A stretch of DNA of 64,000 nt from Macrosoma leucophasiata (lineage: Eukaryota; Arthropoda; Insecta; Lepidoptera; Hedylidae). The notes under the pieces are model-generated. The model did not search any database, was not told the DNA's origin, and was given only the letters and a program-made list of their open reading frames with translations. Positions within the stretch are counted from its first letter, which is position 1. Each line of letters begins with the position of its first letter. Location: positions 5,987,001 to 6,051,000 of the forward strand of contig JAWQUS010000020.1 in assembly GCA_036365455.1 (NCBI GenBank), in the 5' to 3' direction. This document shows, in pieces, positions 39,726-49,499 of the stretch. The position numbers and the translations under genes were made by a program.

Positions 39726-39877
39726 GAAGTGGCAAACAAGCATGCAGCTCACATTGATGTTAAGTGATGACTGCAGCCTATAGACACCCACACAAAGATT
39801 ACGATCAAAATGCAGATGCGTTAGCACTCCTGAGGCTTAAGGTGTTATGCCTCTGTGTCGGAAATTACAGGGCCGTA
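39726..39877 (-). mobile_element. Metulj-like SINE, 3' half
   Basis: From TACGGCCCTGTAATTTCCGA to TTTGCCACTTCG on the minus strand. A second, shorter fragment of the same tail lies at about 39590-39640. Confidence 0.75.
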
Positions 39878-40004
39878 AAAATCTAGAAAAACCCAAGATG
39901 TTCTAGACGCATTAAGATGATGTCATTAGATTCGACGTAGGTAGGACAAAGATTTTTCAGTAGTCAGATTTTTTCAGTGCGGATAGGATATGTGTGCTTT
40001 TGTT

Positions 40005-40255
40005 CTCCTTGAGGTCGGTGGTAGAGGCGCGAAGGGGCGGCGGGGCAGCGCCTCGTGTGTCGATGGCGCGGCGCGGGCCGACGAACGACGAACGCGCGGA
40101 GACGAGTTGCTACGTCACTATTGCAAGCCGTTGGAAACCGGCCGCGGTGCCGGCCGACAACCTGTAGTAGGTATGCGTGGAATGCGACTAGCCGCCGGTA
40201 GATTGGCGTGGGAGGTGCAACATAGCCCGGTTCGCCGTTTACGAACCGCAAATGC
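40005..40255. promoter_or_regulatory. CpG-rich island, possible alternative promoter
   Basis: About 250 bases with very high G+C and many CpG dinucleotides stand out sharply from the AT-rich flanks. On the minus strand it contains a CRE-like TGACGTAG at about 40114. It lies in the proposed 11.6-kb intron, about 0.8 kb downstream of the first coding exon, as alternative first exons often do. Open frames exist on both strands (for example 40251-39964 minus), but none shows convincing splice sites or a recognisable protein. It could also be an untranslated exon or simply a GC-rich repeat. Confidence 0.3.
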
Positions 40256-41003
40256 AGTTTTCAGTGTAAATTAACTTTACACGTATATCTATTTAATGTC
40301 TATTCGTTTCAATTAAGGCGGTTTATCGTATATTTAATACCGCGGGACCTATTCGGTTTGTTAAGTTGGCGGGATTGTCGTTTGAACAAGACGTAATACA
40401 CGTCAGAATTTCATAAACCACGTTATCATATCGTAATTATTCGTAATATATATAACGATATTCCAGTTCCGGTTCAATAGTCTGTGTTGTTGACAACAAA
40501 CCAAATGTCGAATGTCCAACTGTTTGTTTGAGCACAATTTTAGGGATAGTGTTAATACGGTCCTCAATTTTCAGAAAATGCTTATGTGACGTGATATTAG
40601 AAACAAAGGCAACAAAAAAGCAACTCAGCAAGTGAATTGCAGACATACCAGTTCAAAATACAAAAACAAGCGAATTAACCATGACACGCTTTGAAAGTGT
40701 TGCCACTATTAGTTATTAAATTCATTTAAAAGCTGCATAATCCCGATTATAGAAAACTGATTAACGACATCGAATTTGCTACATTGGAATAAACTTCAAT
40801 TGAGATATATTCCTAAGGTCATCGAGACCGTGGCCGCGAAATCTAATATAAACACGGTTTACCCGTCGTGAGAGGTAACTGCGCAATTCTCTGGGAGACT
40901 TCGGCGAATCCATTAAGGCGACATCCTTGTCACATCGCTGGCGATAGGGCCCGATTACGCAACAACTACCGAGAAACGCTGAAACTACACTTATGTCACT
41001 TAC

Positions 41004-41034
41004 TTTCATCGCTTTCGCTCCGCTTGACAGACAT
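41004..41034 (-). CDS. Putative first coding exon of an unidentified host gene
   Basis: On the minus strand an ATG at 41034 opens ten codons (M-S-V-K-R-S-E-S-D-E) plus one base, then meets a consensus GTAAGT donor at 41003-40998. The start has a purine at -3 and is the first ATG after a leader-like stretch (about 41110-41035) rich in short pyrimidine and GTG runs. A GC/CpG-rich block lies immediately upstream. The exon ends in phase 1, and the exon at 29390-29272 starts with the two bases needed to complete the codon as methionine, which supports the pair as consecutive exons across an intron of about 11.6 kb. I do not recognise the protein. The residues are hydrophilic, with no signal peptide. 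A 31-base coding exon is too short to be proven by coding statistics; the phase match is the main support and could be coincidental. Confidence 0.5.
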
Positions 41035-41525
41035 CCCCCGGGTGGGCACTGGCACGAAACACTCACAAACAACACTAGAACAAAGAACTTATCACAACAC
41101 GATCAATCGGTAACACAAAGGCGGTGTGGGACGCGTGATTGAAACAAAACAGCACTCCAATCATGGTGGTATCGGCGATCGCGGAGCGGGTGTTGGATAT
41201 GTTGGGTCATCTCGTTTTTGGGTTCGCGCGGCGGCGTTGTGGCGTAGTTTACGCGGTCTCGCGGCTATCATTCGGCGTTCGCATCGTCGGCGACGCGTCC
41301 TTGCGCGTCACCCGTTTGTTGTGCAACAATGTTTATACACGTGGCCGTGTTGTGGGCGCGTAACTTCTCGCCGATAAGGACGGTATGCCGGCGCGGGCTG
41401 TCCCTCGCTACTAACGCTACTCCGCACCCACTAACTTATAAAATAACCGAGCGGAAGGCCACGTGATGCCGATGACAAACGTACTGTGCACTGACCGACC
41501 GGTGGCGTCGCACTGATTTTATCGA
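41035..41525 (-). promoter_or_regulatory. Likely promoter and 5' UTR region of the minus-strand gene
   Basis: This block is far richer in G+C and CpG than the rest of the window, with its core at about 41170-41400, and lies directly upstream of the putative first exon. On the minus strand an ATCAGT initiator-like motif at about 41517-41512 is followed roughly 20 bases later by GGTCGGT, similar to a downstream promoter element. A second plausible start zone is the GTG-rich leader at about 41110-41040. No TATA box is placed correctly. Open frames on both strands here are by-products of the high GC content. Call based on context; the transcription start is not proven. Confidence 0.4.
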
Positions 41526-41764
41526 TGATGAATTTTATTTACTATCGGATTGATGCTTACTTTATCCTCGTGTGTGTGACTATATTATGTTTTGTTGCGT
41601 AGTCGGCATGTGCAAAGATGGCAAGACGATATGTTTATGTCGGTTCAATGACTGGTAACTTTGGTTACATGTGGCGCATAATTTTATTTCAAGACGAGGA
41701 AATAACATCTTTGCAATGCGGATTTGTTTAAAAATCTTCATTAACGTAACTTCAAAAAAAAAAA

Positions 41765-42075
41765 AACGTAACTTCACGCCTGTAATCCCCGAAGGGGTAG
41801 GCAGAGGTAAATGCATGCATTCAATCATACATGCAAACACCCACGACTCGCCGGTTACGTTTTAGGCCCATGTAACAGGTGGCGAACCTGTTGCCATCTT
41901 CGGGCACATTACCAAACTCCGGGGTACTGGGAAACTTCCAGAAAATGGAAAAATCCCAATAGAAGCAGAGATAAAGGATTTTAAACCGTTATCTCTGATA
42001 GTCCCCGACCCGGGAATCGAACCCAGGACCTCCAGCGTAATAGTAGTGGCCTGCTACCACTACGCTACTGAGGCA
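41765..42075 (-). mobile_element. tRNA-derived SINE (HaSE1-like), full-length
   Basis: Read on the minus strand, the element begins with a tRNA-like head at about 42074-42000: A box TAGCGTAGTGG and B box GGTTCGATTCC. A central body follows, and it ends in CTCTGCCTACCCCTTCGGGG and AGGCGTGAAGTTACG. That tail is shared with the RTE-like LINE 3' end (1914-2147, 30773-31165). Structure and tail match what I recall of the Helicoverpa SINE family HaSE1; the name is given as a likeness only. Confidence 0.85.
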
Positions 42076-43070
42076 GTTGCATTAACATTTATTTTATTGT
42101 TCGTTCTGTTTTATTTGAGTTAAACATAAACACAAAATGAACATAAAATAAAAAATCATAGTCAATCATTATAAATTATCATGTGTATTTGTTATAGTTT
42201 AAATAAGTACCTACACAAGCTTTTCATAAATTAAATATGATGGATCCATATGGATTCCAATTATCATTTCTCAACAGATGACCAAGTACCAAACAAATCT
42301 TCGATAGCGCCGACAGTCTGCGAGAAAGAATTCAATGATGCATTAGATGAATAAAGGAGCCCGCACTTGGAACAGTCATATGCATAAAACTACACGAATT
42401 CCTTTTTTCCCGGCTGCTGCCAGCCATGCAATTTTTCCGATTGTATGCAAATCCTCGAGGCAAACAAAGAATGAAAAAAGCACCGACGCAGACGTTCGCT
42501 CGGTGCCACCTGTGCGCCGCCGTCCCGAGTCCCGTCTGAGCTTGGGACAAACTAGCGACGCAATCCCGCAATCCCGCCATCCCGCCATCCCGCAATCCCA
42601 CCGAGAACCCCACCGTAAACAATCCCACTAGGATATTATTCTTCAACAGATTTCTTCTTATATCGACCGCCAACGTCTTGTAGAGCACGCTTTTATTAGC
42701 GACCACCGAGTAGTGAATTATTCAGCCCATTTTCTATTAAGCACTTAGAGAAAAGAATGCATCTAGATTTTCGTGGAGACCGAGGGCACTTTGCGAGTAA
42801 GCACACGAGGCGAGCGCCTAATTTGAATTGCAGTGACGAGCAAGTGACGCTGGAGCGCGATTGATAGGTAAATATAAAAAAAGGGAAGTAGAGTATTCTT
42901 TTGTAATTTTTTTATATTTTCGACGCGGCGAAGTGTCGTAGTTTGATGGTAATTATTACCATTTTTATCGCAACTTACTAAATTAAGTAATAAGCGCAGG
43001 CTGTATTTTTCATTGCATTCGTAGGTAAGTATCTAAACGAACACTAAAAGGGAAATACTGTGGCACTAGT
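42076..43070. other. No gene seen
   Basis: Contains the 8-base minisatellite and overlapping frames on both strands at 42332-42706 that follow local GC content rather than a gene. Confidence 0.45.
42560..42599. repeat. 8-base minisatellite GC(A/C)ATCCC x5
   Basis: Five tandem units with A/C variation at the third base. Located in a moderately GC-rich stretch. Confidence 0.85.
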
Positions 43071-43350
43071 TTTTTTATGTACTTAATGGAAGTGGCAAAC
43101 AAGCATGCAGTTCACAATGATGTTAAGTGATGATTGCAGCTTATAGAAACTTACACAAACATCAGAGCAAAATGCAAATGCGTTACCATACCTGAGGCCT
43201 AAAGTGTTATGCCTCTGTGCCGGAAATTACAGAGCCGTACATTACCACCAGACAGGAACACGACAGTGCTGAACACTACCATTTAACGGCAAGTACATTA
43301 GGTAATGCAGTGATGTCTACCCCCGCGGGCTCTGTCCCTGGAGCTCTAAG
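43071..43350 (-). mobile_element. Metulj-like SINE, near full-length
   Basis: Minus-strand copy with T-rich start (the A tail) at 43071 and the head GAGCTCCAGGGACAGAGCCC at about 43345. First of four copies between 43.0 and 44.6 kb. Confidence 0.8.
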
Positions 43351-43411
43351 AAGTTAGTTTAGTAACTAGTTGGCATCTTTAAACGTCTTCGTAAAAATTA
43401 ACAATCTAAAT

Positions 43412-43623
43412 TAAAATATGTTACCACTTCTCAGGCCTGATATTTTGCCTGTATCATCAATTATGGCACTGTAAATTAATATCTAACTGGAACATGGTAC
43501 CACACCATGTTCCAGTTAGATATTAATTTACAGTGTGATATTAAGTTTATCGTTTAGCAGTAGTCTAGATTAGATAATGCGTTGGTACCTGCCACACAAC
43601 GCACTGGAGCCGCACCACCGGTA
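43412..43623 (-). mobile_element. Metulj-like SINE, diverged, with perfect 32-base palindrome
   Basis: Minus-strand head (TTACCGGTGGTGCGGCTCCA) at 43623 and a CTCAGG-block remnant at about 43425. The middle is duplicated in inverse at 43467-43498 and 43504-43535. Confidence 0.7.
43467..43535. repeat. Perfect 32-base inverted repeat, 5-base loop
   Basis: Arms 43467-43498 and 43504-43535, beginning CACTGTAAATTAATATCTAA, with loop ACCAC. It arose inside a Metulj-like SINE. Confidence 0.9.
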
Positions 43624-43992
43624 ATCCTGCAATAACTTTGGCTTTGCCCGCTCCGCGCCATTGTTCGAATGCATCCAGCGAAATGTGACGATAAATCTGG
43701 TAACGCAACACGCCACGCCGTTAACTACCTTCTATTAATTAACTCCGATTAAGGGTGCGTACATACATCAGTCACGTTGCCGTCACGTCGCCGATCGGTC
43801 AGGTTAGCGTTAGTGCAGTGGTGCGTGGAAAAGTGGAGCATATATTAGTCCGTGGCGTGATTATAAGCGATAGGTTTGAAGAACTTTACGTTCGATACGA
43901 TTTATCAGAGATAAGTTACGTACCATTGGAGCTTTACTGATAGTACAGCTTCAAAGGAAGTCGAAGGCGAGTGCACGACTACCTTTTATTTT

Positions 43993-44220
43993 TATACAAT
44001 GAAGCTGGAAACAAGCATGCAGTTTACAATGTTGGTAAAGGAATATACAAGACATCAGACAAAAATCGATGGTCAAAATCCAGATGCGATGCCACCCCCG
44101 AGACGTTAGTGGGTTTGCACTTGTGATAATTACTAGGACAAACATTATCATCTAACACGATAGTGCTGGCCACTACTTACCGATTAGCGGCAGATAGATT
44201 AGGTATGGCGGCGGTGCATA
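43993..44220 (-). mobile_element. Metulj-like SINE, diverged
   Basis: GAAACAAGCATGCAGTTTAC to the TAGTGCTGGCCACTAC and GCGGCAGATAGATTAGG blocks. Head-to-head with the copy at 44242-44533. Confidence 0.7.
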
Positions 44221-44241
44221 ATTTGCATGGCATTTTTTACT

Positions 44242-44533
44242 TACTGGTGGTAGAGCTTCAGTGACGGAGCTCGCGGGCGTAGGCACCACCGCATTACCTA
44301 ATATACTTGCCGCTAAATGGTAGTGTTCAGCACTATCGTGTTCCGGTCAGGTGGTAATGTACGGCCCTGGAATTTCCGGCACAGAGACATAACACCTTAG
44401 GCCTCAGGAGTGGTAACGCATCTGCATTTTGACCTTGGTCTTCATGTGGGTGTCTATAGGCTGCAGTCATCACTTAACATCAATGTGAACTGCATGCTTG
44501 TTTGCCACGCCCATTACATAAAAAAAAAAAAAA
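44242..44533 (+). mobile_element. Metulj-like SINE, best-preserved copy
   Basis: Starts TTACTGGTGGTAGAGCTTCA and ends in a run of about 13 A at 44521-44533. All family blocks are present in order, making it a good reference copy. Confidence 0.85.
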
Positions 44534-45122
44534 CTTAAAAATTACAAAACCGGACGGTGACGTCGCGTCGCCCTTGATGTACCTTACATACTGTCCGATA
44601 CAATGAGGTCTTATCGAATTCCATCCACCTTAAGCAAAGCAATTGCGATCGATAGTCTAAGTACCGATGTTATTTGTTTACTTAACCGCACAACTCCCAC
44701 GCTGAATATTCTTGGAACTGTTCGCACGTGGATTTTACCAACACATTCAAAGAAAAATAAGATGTACTCTCATTTTTCTTTGAATACCCATTCAAATAAA
44801 AATAAGATTTATCTTATTTTTTCTTTCAATGAGTTAGTAAAACCTGCCCGTGTACTCGATGATTTGACTTATATTCACAATATTTTCAATTGTATGTAAT
44901 TTACGTTCTTTCAGTAGAAGATATGTAATTCATCTGCAAAACTTAAACATGTCTGTGAAGATAGTTTTCCAAACAAGAATTATAAGTTTATATGTTATTG
45001 AGGTTCCTTTTTAGCATAGAGTTAATTGTATCTAGCGTTCGGCGTTGCCTTGTTAAGGTAAGATGGAAATGTACGACCATGTAATTGTATAAACAGGTAA
45101 AATATTCTAGACCCCAGGTTCT

Positions 45123-45154
45123 GATTATACCTACCTAGGTAGGTAGGTATAATC
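45123..45154. repeat. Short perfect hairpin
   Basis: GATTATACCTACCT and AGGTAGGTATAATC, 14-base arms with loop AGGT, within a TAGG repeat stretch. Confidence 0.7.
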
Positions 45155-45450
45155 GGAAACGGAATTTTACGAGTCAAATTAAATTGTTATTAGGTACTTT
45201 AAAAAAAGTTAGACTGCGTCAATTTTACACCTTTGTTAAGAAACACAAAACACAGGTAGTGACAATGAGGGAACTCGCCGCTTTTATTACGAACACATAA
45301 GGTGCCTTGCTTGAGGTCGGGCGGCCTTCTGACCGCTCCACCATGTAAGCATCACCAGGGTTCTCCCATATATCCCTTGATAGTACATAAAGTGCCAACA
45401 TAATACATCACCAAAACATCGATGTAACTTTTTTAACATCTAACTTTTCG

Positions 45451-45566
45451 AATTGATTCCCAGAAGTAGCCTCTCAAGTAAAAGTTTCAGTAAAAATACT
45501 AGGCAAGTTAAGCCTAGTATTTTTACGGAAACTTTTACTTGAGAAGCTACTTCTGTGAATTAATTT
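45451..45566. repeat. Large imperfect palindrome (~54-base arms, 7-base loop)
   Basis: Arms 45451-45504 and 45512-45566 pair almost throughout. The inner part CAGTAAAAATACTAGGC pairs with GCCTAGTATTTTTACGG, and the outer AGAAGTAGC with GCTACTTCT. Not recognised in other copies here. It could be a MITE, a hairpin RNA source or a foldback duplication. Confidence 0.75.
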
Positions 45567-46120
45567 ATTCATATCTGTAAATAAATACACTTAAAAAAAT
45601 ATAATGAGATGTCTGTTTTTTTTTTAGATTAAACGTTATTGATTCATTAACAAAGGTTTTAATTAATTTAATTGAGATAAAGCAAATGATTGCGTATTTT
45701 CACGGTCGTAAAACTATCTGTTAGTTAAATTACATGAAATTAGTGAACGGTTTGAAAACTCATTATTTCGAGGTTATTAATTACGGGGATTAAATTAGGT
45801 AACGATAAAATAAACTTACTTAATTATTAAAATTTACTTTGTTGAATAATCTTGCTTCTTACGTATTCTGACTTTATTCGATATTTTATCAAAATGTAAT
45901 AATGTTTCGTTTTTAGACTAATATCAATCCCTAACCAAAAACCAACATGGCCATAGATCGATATTTGGTCAATTTACTCCCTACAAATATCCATCTCATA
46001 ATTGTTTTATATTATTTCGCATTAACACATGCTCGTGAAATATTTTTTTTTTTTTAGTTGGTAATAGATGGCGCTGTTGCTACCATAGATGTGAAGGAAA
46101 GATTTGACAAATCGGGCAGG

Positions 46121-46195
46121 ACTTCAGTAGCTCAATTGGAAGAGCGGCTGGACTAGATTCCCAGTAAGCCGCGAGTTCGAGTCTCGCCTGAAGTC
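46121..46195 (+). tRNA. tRNA-like sequence, probable tRNA pseudogene
   Basis: A cloverleaf can be drawn. The 7-base acceptor stem ACTTCAG pairs with CTGAAGT (46188-46194), the D stem is GCTC/GAGC with loop AATTGGAA, and the T stem is GCGAG/CTCGC with loop TTCGAGT. A box TAGCTCAATTGG and B box AGTTCGAGTCT are recognisable, and T-runs follow for pol III termination. The D-to-T interval is two bases longer than standard, so the anticodon loop would have nine bases or the stem a mismatch; the anticodon cannot be assigned. Flanking GGAAAGATTTGAC and GTCAAATTTTTCTTTCC extend the stem outward. It is either a decayed tRNA or the head of an unknown SINE. Confidence 0.55.
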
Positions 46196-46719
46196 AAATT
46201 TTTCTTTCCATTTTTCTTTATTAATAAAATAAATATCCATCTCATTTCAACAGGTAACATTGTACAAAATTTATAAAAATATGTAGGGTTCCGTCGGTCG
46301 TCTACTACCTATTCGTAAACTTGTAGCCTTTTTAAATCTTATTTTTTAACATGTATATTATAATACATTATGTATATGACAAACCTATTATACATTCAAA
46401 ACATATATGAGCTTAGATACTTAAACTAACTAACAATAAATTAACATTTATAAATGTACAAAAATAAACTTACAATATTTATGGCACTTGTCACTGACTC
46501 ACTAATCTTTTGCTGCCTCGCAGAATAGTTCAACCATGTATTTAATAAGATTTTTAAATACACCAACGTCTTAGCAGTGACAGTTTTCCTTTTCACTTCC
46601 TCACTGTGACCCAAGATTCACACAAGTGATTATGACCCACTGTCTTTTCTACAACACTAAAACAGAACGCGGGAAACAAATATAACACCATTGCGTTTAG
46701 GTGAAGTATCCTAAAAAAT

Positions 46720-47040
46720 AACGTAACTTTACGCCTGTAATGCCCTAAGGGGTAGGTAGAGGTAAATGCATGCATTCAAGCATACATGCAAATACTCACG
46801 ATTCGCCGGTTACGTTTTGGCCCATGTAACAGGTGGCGAGCCTGTTGACATCTCCGGGCACATTACCAAACTTCGAGGTACTGGGAAATTTCCAGAAAAT
46901 GGAAAAATAGAATAGAACCTGAGATAAAGGACTTTATACCATTATCTTCTATCCTCTACCCGGGAATCGAACCCCTCCTGGGTTCGATTCCCGAGTAGTA
47001 GTGGACGTAGTAGTAGTAGTAGTAGACTGCTACCACTAGT
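46720..47040 (-). mobile_element. tRNA-derived SINE (HaSE1-like) with B-box palindrome
   Basis: The tail and body match 41765-42075. The head is rearranged: the B-box region is present in both orientations as a perfect 14-base inverted pair at 46961-46974 and 46980-46993 with a 5-base loop. The head end then carries a (GTA) microsatellite expansion at about 46994-47028. Confidence 0.8.
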
Positions 47041-47084
47041 ATGTAGGTATATTCGAGTTTAACTATAGCCTTCTAATACTTAGG

Positions 47085-47168
47085 GTACTGTGAGCTGGGT
47101 TGTGCGGACAAACGGACGGACGGCATGGCGAAACTATAAGGTTGCTTTGTAGGCTACGGAACCCCTAT
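47085..47168 (+). repeat. Dispersed repeat fragment ending ACGGAACCCC
   Basis: Contains CAAACGGACGGACGGCATGG, then CGAAACTATAAGG and CTACGGAACCCC, a combination I recall as frequent in moth sequence. A related GGGTTCCGTCGG piece lies at 46287. Family unknown. Confidence 0.4.
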
Positions 47169-47429
47169 AAAGTTTGTTAAGTTTTTAGCAAATTCTCGAT
47201 AAGGTTAAGTGACAAATAAAGAAACATCCAGACCGACGTAATCCGTAGGGGTCGGTCAACTCGACAACAAACGTTTAAGGTGATTTGTTAAGTTTCCGAG
47301 AACGGACGAACGACGTCATTCGAAACGTTCTTAAAAATTGAATATGTAATGAGTAATGACATTGAAAGGTTATAAAAATATAGTTTGCGCCATATCTTTT
47401 ATGGATGCCTACAGAATTAGTTGAAGGCG

Positions 47430-47905
47430 AAAGGAGATGTTGCAAAAATGTATGGACCTCCGGCCATGTATTGTACACAATATCATTAAACAGGCAAAAT
47501 CAATATAATAACGTTTTTTACTGCATATAATCACTTATTTAGCTTTGTTTGCAGTTATAAAACATTCTTTTCAGTTAGAATTGCAACTCAAAACTAACAT
47601 GACGAATATGGCGGGCGAAGTCATTTTGACATTTTCATTTTTTAAATTGTATTTTGATTATATAGTACTTGGAGAAAAAAGTTACATTTTCTAAATACTG
47701 TCGAAATCGATTGATCCCAAGCGTCGGCTGTATCGCCGCCATGTTGAACATAGTTGAAAATGATAAAATCGTTTGAATTAAATGTGGTCGTAACTCTAAA
47801 ATATATTCTTGAATAAATTAATTGTATTTTTTTCGGATTCTTCTTTAATTTACCCATTTTTTGAGGTCGTGTACGAATCAGAGCCGAGCTCGCAACATCT
47901 CCTTT
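47430..47905. mobile_element. TIR element with 14-base ends, full-length
   Basis: 476 bases with perfect terminal repeats AAAGGAGATGTTGC at 47430-47443 and 47892-47905. The minus strand carries a 71-codon frame starting M-G-K-L-K-K-N-P at 47857, and the copy at 21122-21700 carries the same start. No clear target duplication. Superfamily unknown. Confidence 0.7.
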
Positions 47906-47935
47906 GTTATTTATTATATACCTACCTACCGGCTA

Positions 47936-48122
47936 CCCCGAAGAACTTCGTATTGTCTAAGAAGTATAAAAAAAAATGTCCAAAAATAAAAAAAAAGTTA
48001 GGGGTGTCCCACCCATATCACTTAGGGATATAAAAAATATATGTTGGTCGATTCTCGGATCTACCCAAAAGGCACAAAAAAAATCATGAGAATCGGTCCA
48101 GTCGTTTCGAAGGTGTAGGTAT
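47936..48122 (-). repeat. Degenerate Helitron-like or LINE-derived repeat
   Basis: Contains AACTTCGTATTGTCT at one side and GAGAATCGGTCCAGTCGTTT at the other, motifs shared with the family B and C elements. Ends are not clear. It lies between a TIR element (47430-47905) and an hAT-like MITE (48131-48424). Confidence 0.4.
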
Positions 48123-48130
48123 GGTAACTA

Positions 48131-48424
48131 CATAGAGCAACACGGGCCATCGGTCGCGGCGGACTGGAGGGGGAGTAGTCATAGCGTTTATTACCGATGC
48201 AAAACAGTCTGTCATTTTTTGCGGGGGGAAATGCGTGTGATACACACACATACTACAAAAATCGTCTATTACTACGAAACTCACACCTTGACTTTAACAA
48301 AATACGTAAACAATTTCACGCACACATTTAAATATCTAGGCGACAGGCATAGGCCCATTTGGGTTTGTACTTTGACAGAGGGGAAAGCCTACATATGGCT
48401 TCTCTCCTCCGGTGTTGCTCTATG
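48131..48424. mobile_element. hAT-like MITE, same family
   Basis: Opposite interior orientation to 7775-8105. Flanked by GGTAACTA (48123-48130) and GGTAACTG (48425-48432), an 8-base duplication with one change. The right terminal repeat is shortened. Confidence 0.8.
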
Positions 48425-48432
48425 GGTAACTG

Positions 48433-49002
48433 ACATTATGACACGAAAATATTTAAAGAGATAGAGAAGTGATAATAATATAGAGAAAATAAACTAGTAC
48501 TTAAGGTACCTTCTATTCGTATTTAATTTCTATTTTTAACATCGTTAAGAGCCTAAATATCTAACAGAATATTTACTTCGAGTTGAAGTTCAGTCAAATT
48601 AGTTATTTTTAAAACTGTTTAAGGTCGTTTAAAAATAAATGGTAAGATCGAAATAATTCACTGGTTTTAAATAGTTTCAAGGATATTTGTCAGAATAATA
48701 AATTGAGTATTTCTTTTAAGTAATAATTAAAGGAAAATATTTTAATTTGAGGCCACCGTGACCATGGCCAATGCGATAATGAAAACATAGGCAACTATAC
48801 GAGAACTATTTTCCTATATTGTTGGTTTCCTGAGTATCATTTTGTTAAAGTTTCGTTTAAGACAGTGTTTCCCAAACATTATTCTGCCGCGGCCCGGTAA
48901 TTTTCATACTGCCTCTTCGTGACCGACTTAATATATTCAAACGCAAGTTGGTTCCATTAGTTAAAAAAATAATCATTTACATATTAAGAATATATTTAAA
49001 AA

Positions 49003-49009
<7 letters not shown>
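48433..49009. other. No gene seen
   Basis: AT-rich, with one hAT MITE end at 48864. Confidence 0.5.
48864..48920 (+). mobile_element. hAT-type MITE left-end fragment
   Basis: CAGTGTTTCCCAAACATT followed by CCGCGGCCCGGTA, the typical start of hAT MITEs. No matching right end was found. Confidence 0.5.

Positions 49010-49045
<36 letters not shown>
49010..49045. repeat. (AT)n microsatellite
   Basis: About 18 AT units after an A-run at 48999-49011. Confidence 0.95.
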
Positions 49046-49047
<2 letters not shown>

Positions 49048-49133
49048 ATGCGTGGAATATAGTAGGTAATAAATATCTTTTAAACCAGACGGGAATGTTG
49101 CGACTCGGTATTTTTATTGATGCCCCGGTAGAG

Positions 49134-49335
49134 GGTCCACACCGCGGACACTCCACCAAAATTCCATACAAACGCTTAATTTGGTCTCTATTACACAGAC
49201 ATCAATCGTGTGTATTTACACGTGCACCTGTGTGCGTAGCACGTAGAGAATACCAAACGTCGCCCATCTCCATCCCATCGCTGAAATCGGGCGGGACGTC
49301 GAAGTGTCCATTCTACAAAGTAGTATTATTAGTAT
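49134..49335 (+). repeat. Interspersed repeat, pair with 15416-15612
   Basis: Same blocks in the same order and orientation as 15416-15612, with a shorter GC-rich centre. An (AT)n microsatellite precedes it at 49010-49045. Confidence 0.65.
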
Positions 49336-49389
49336 ATTTATCATGTAGTTATGTACCGTGTCGTGTAGCCAATAAAATAGAAATATTCG

Positions 49390-49495
49390 AACCGAATATA
49401 TTCGGCACCAAAACCGAATAATTTGGCCGAATACGTATAGTGGAAAAGATGCCGAATATGCCGAATACCGAATACGAACCGAATATTCGGCGCAT
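49390..49495. repeat. CCGAATA motif cluster
   Basis: CCGAATA occurs about seven times in roughly 105 bases, plus the inverse TATTCGG twice, giving self-complementary ACCGAATATTCGG-type sequence. Similar clusters are known as a dispersed repeat type in insect genomes. It abuts the 49134-49335 repeat. Confidence 0.6.
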
Positions 49496-49499
49496 CTCT

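Noticed and set aside
39964..40274. Overlapping open frames on both strands in the CpG island
   Set aside because: Arg/Gly/Ala-rich translations in both directions are expected from GC-rich non-coding DNA; no convincing splice pair.
41995..42075. Functional tRNA gene (and similar at 52490-52556)
   Set aside because: tRNA-like head is followed by the SINE body and RTE-type tail, and is repeated in four copies.
42332..42706. 124-codon minus-strand frame and opposite plus-strand frame
   Set aside because: Crosses the 8-base minisatellite; residue composition follows the repeat.
45300..45352. tRNA-Ser or tRNA-Leu remnant (TGGAGCGGTCAGAAGGCCG on the minus strand)
   Set aside because: D-arm-like likeness only; no T arm, B box or acceptor stem.
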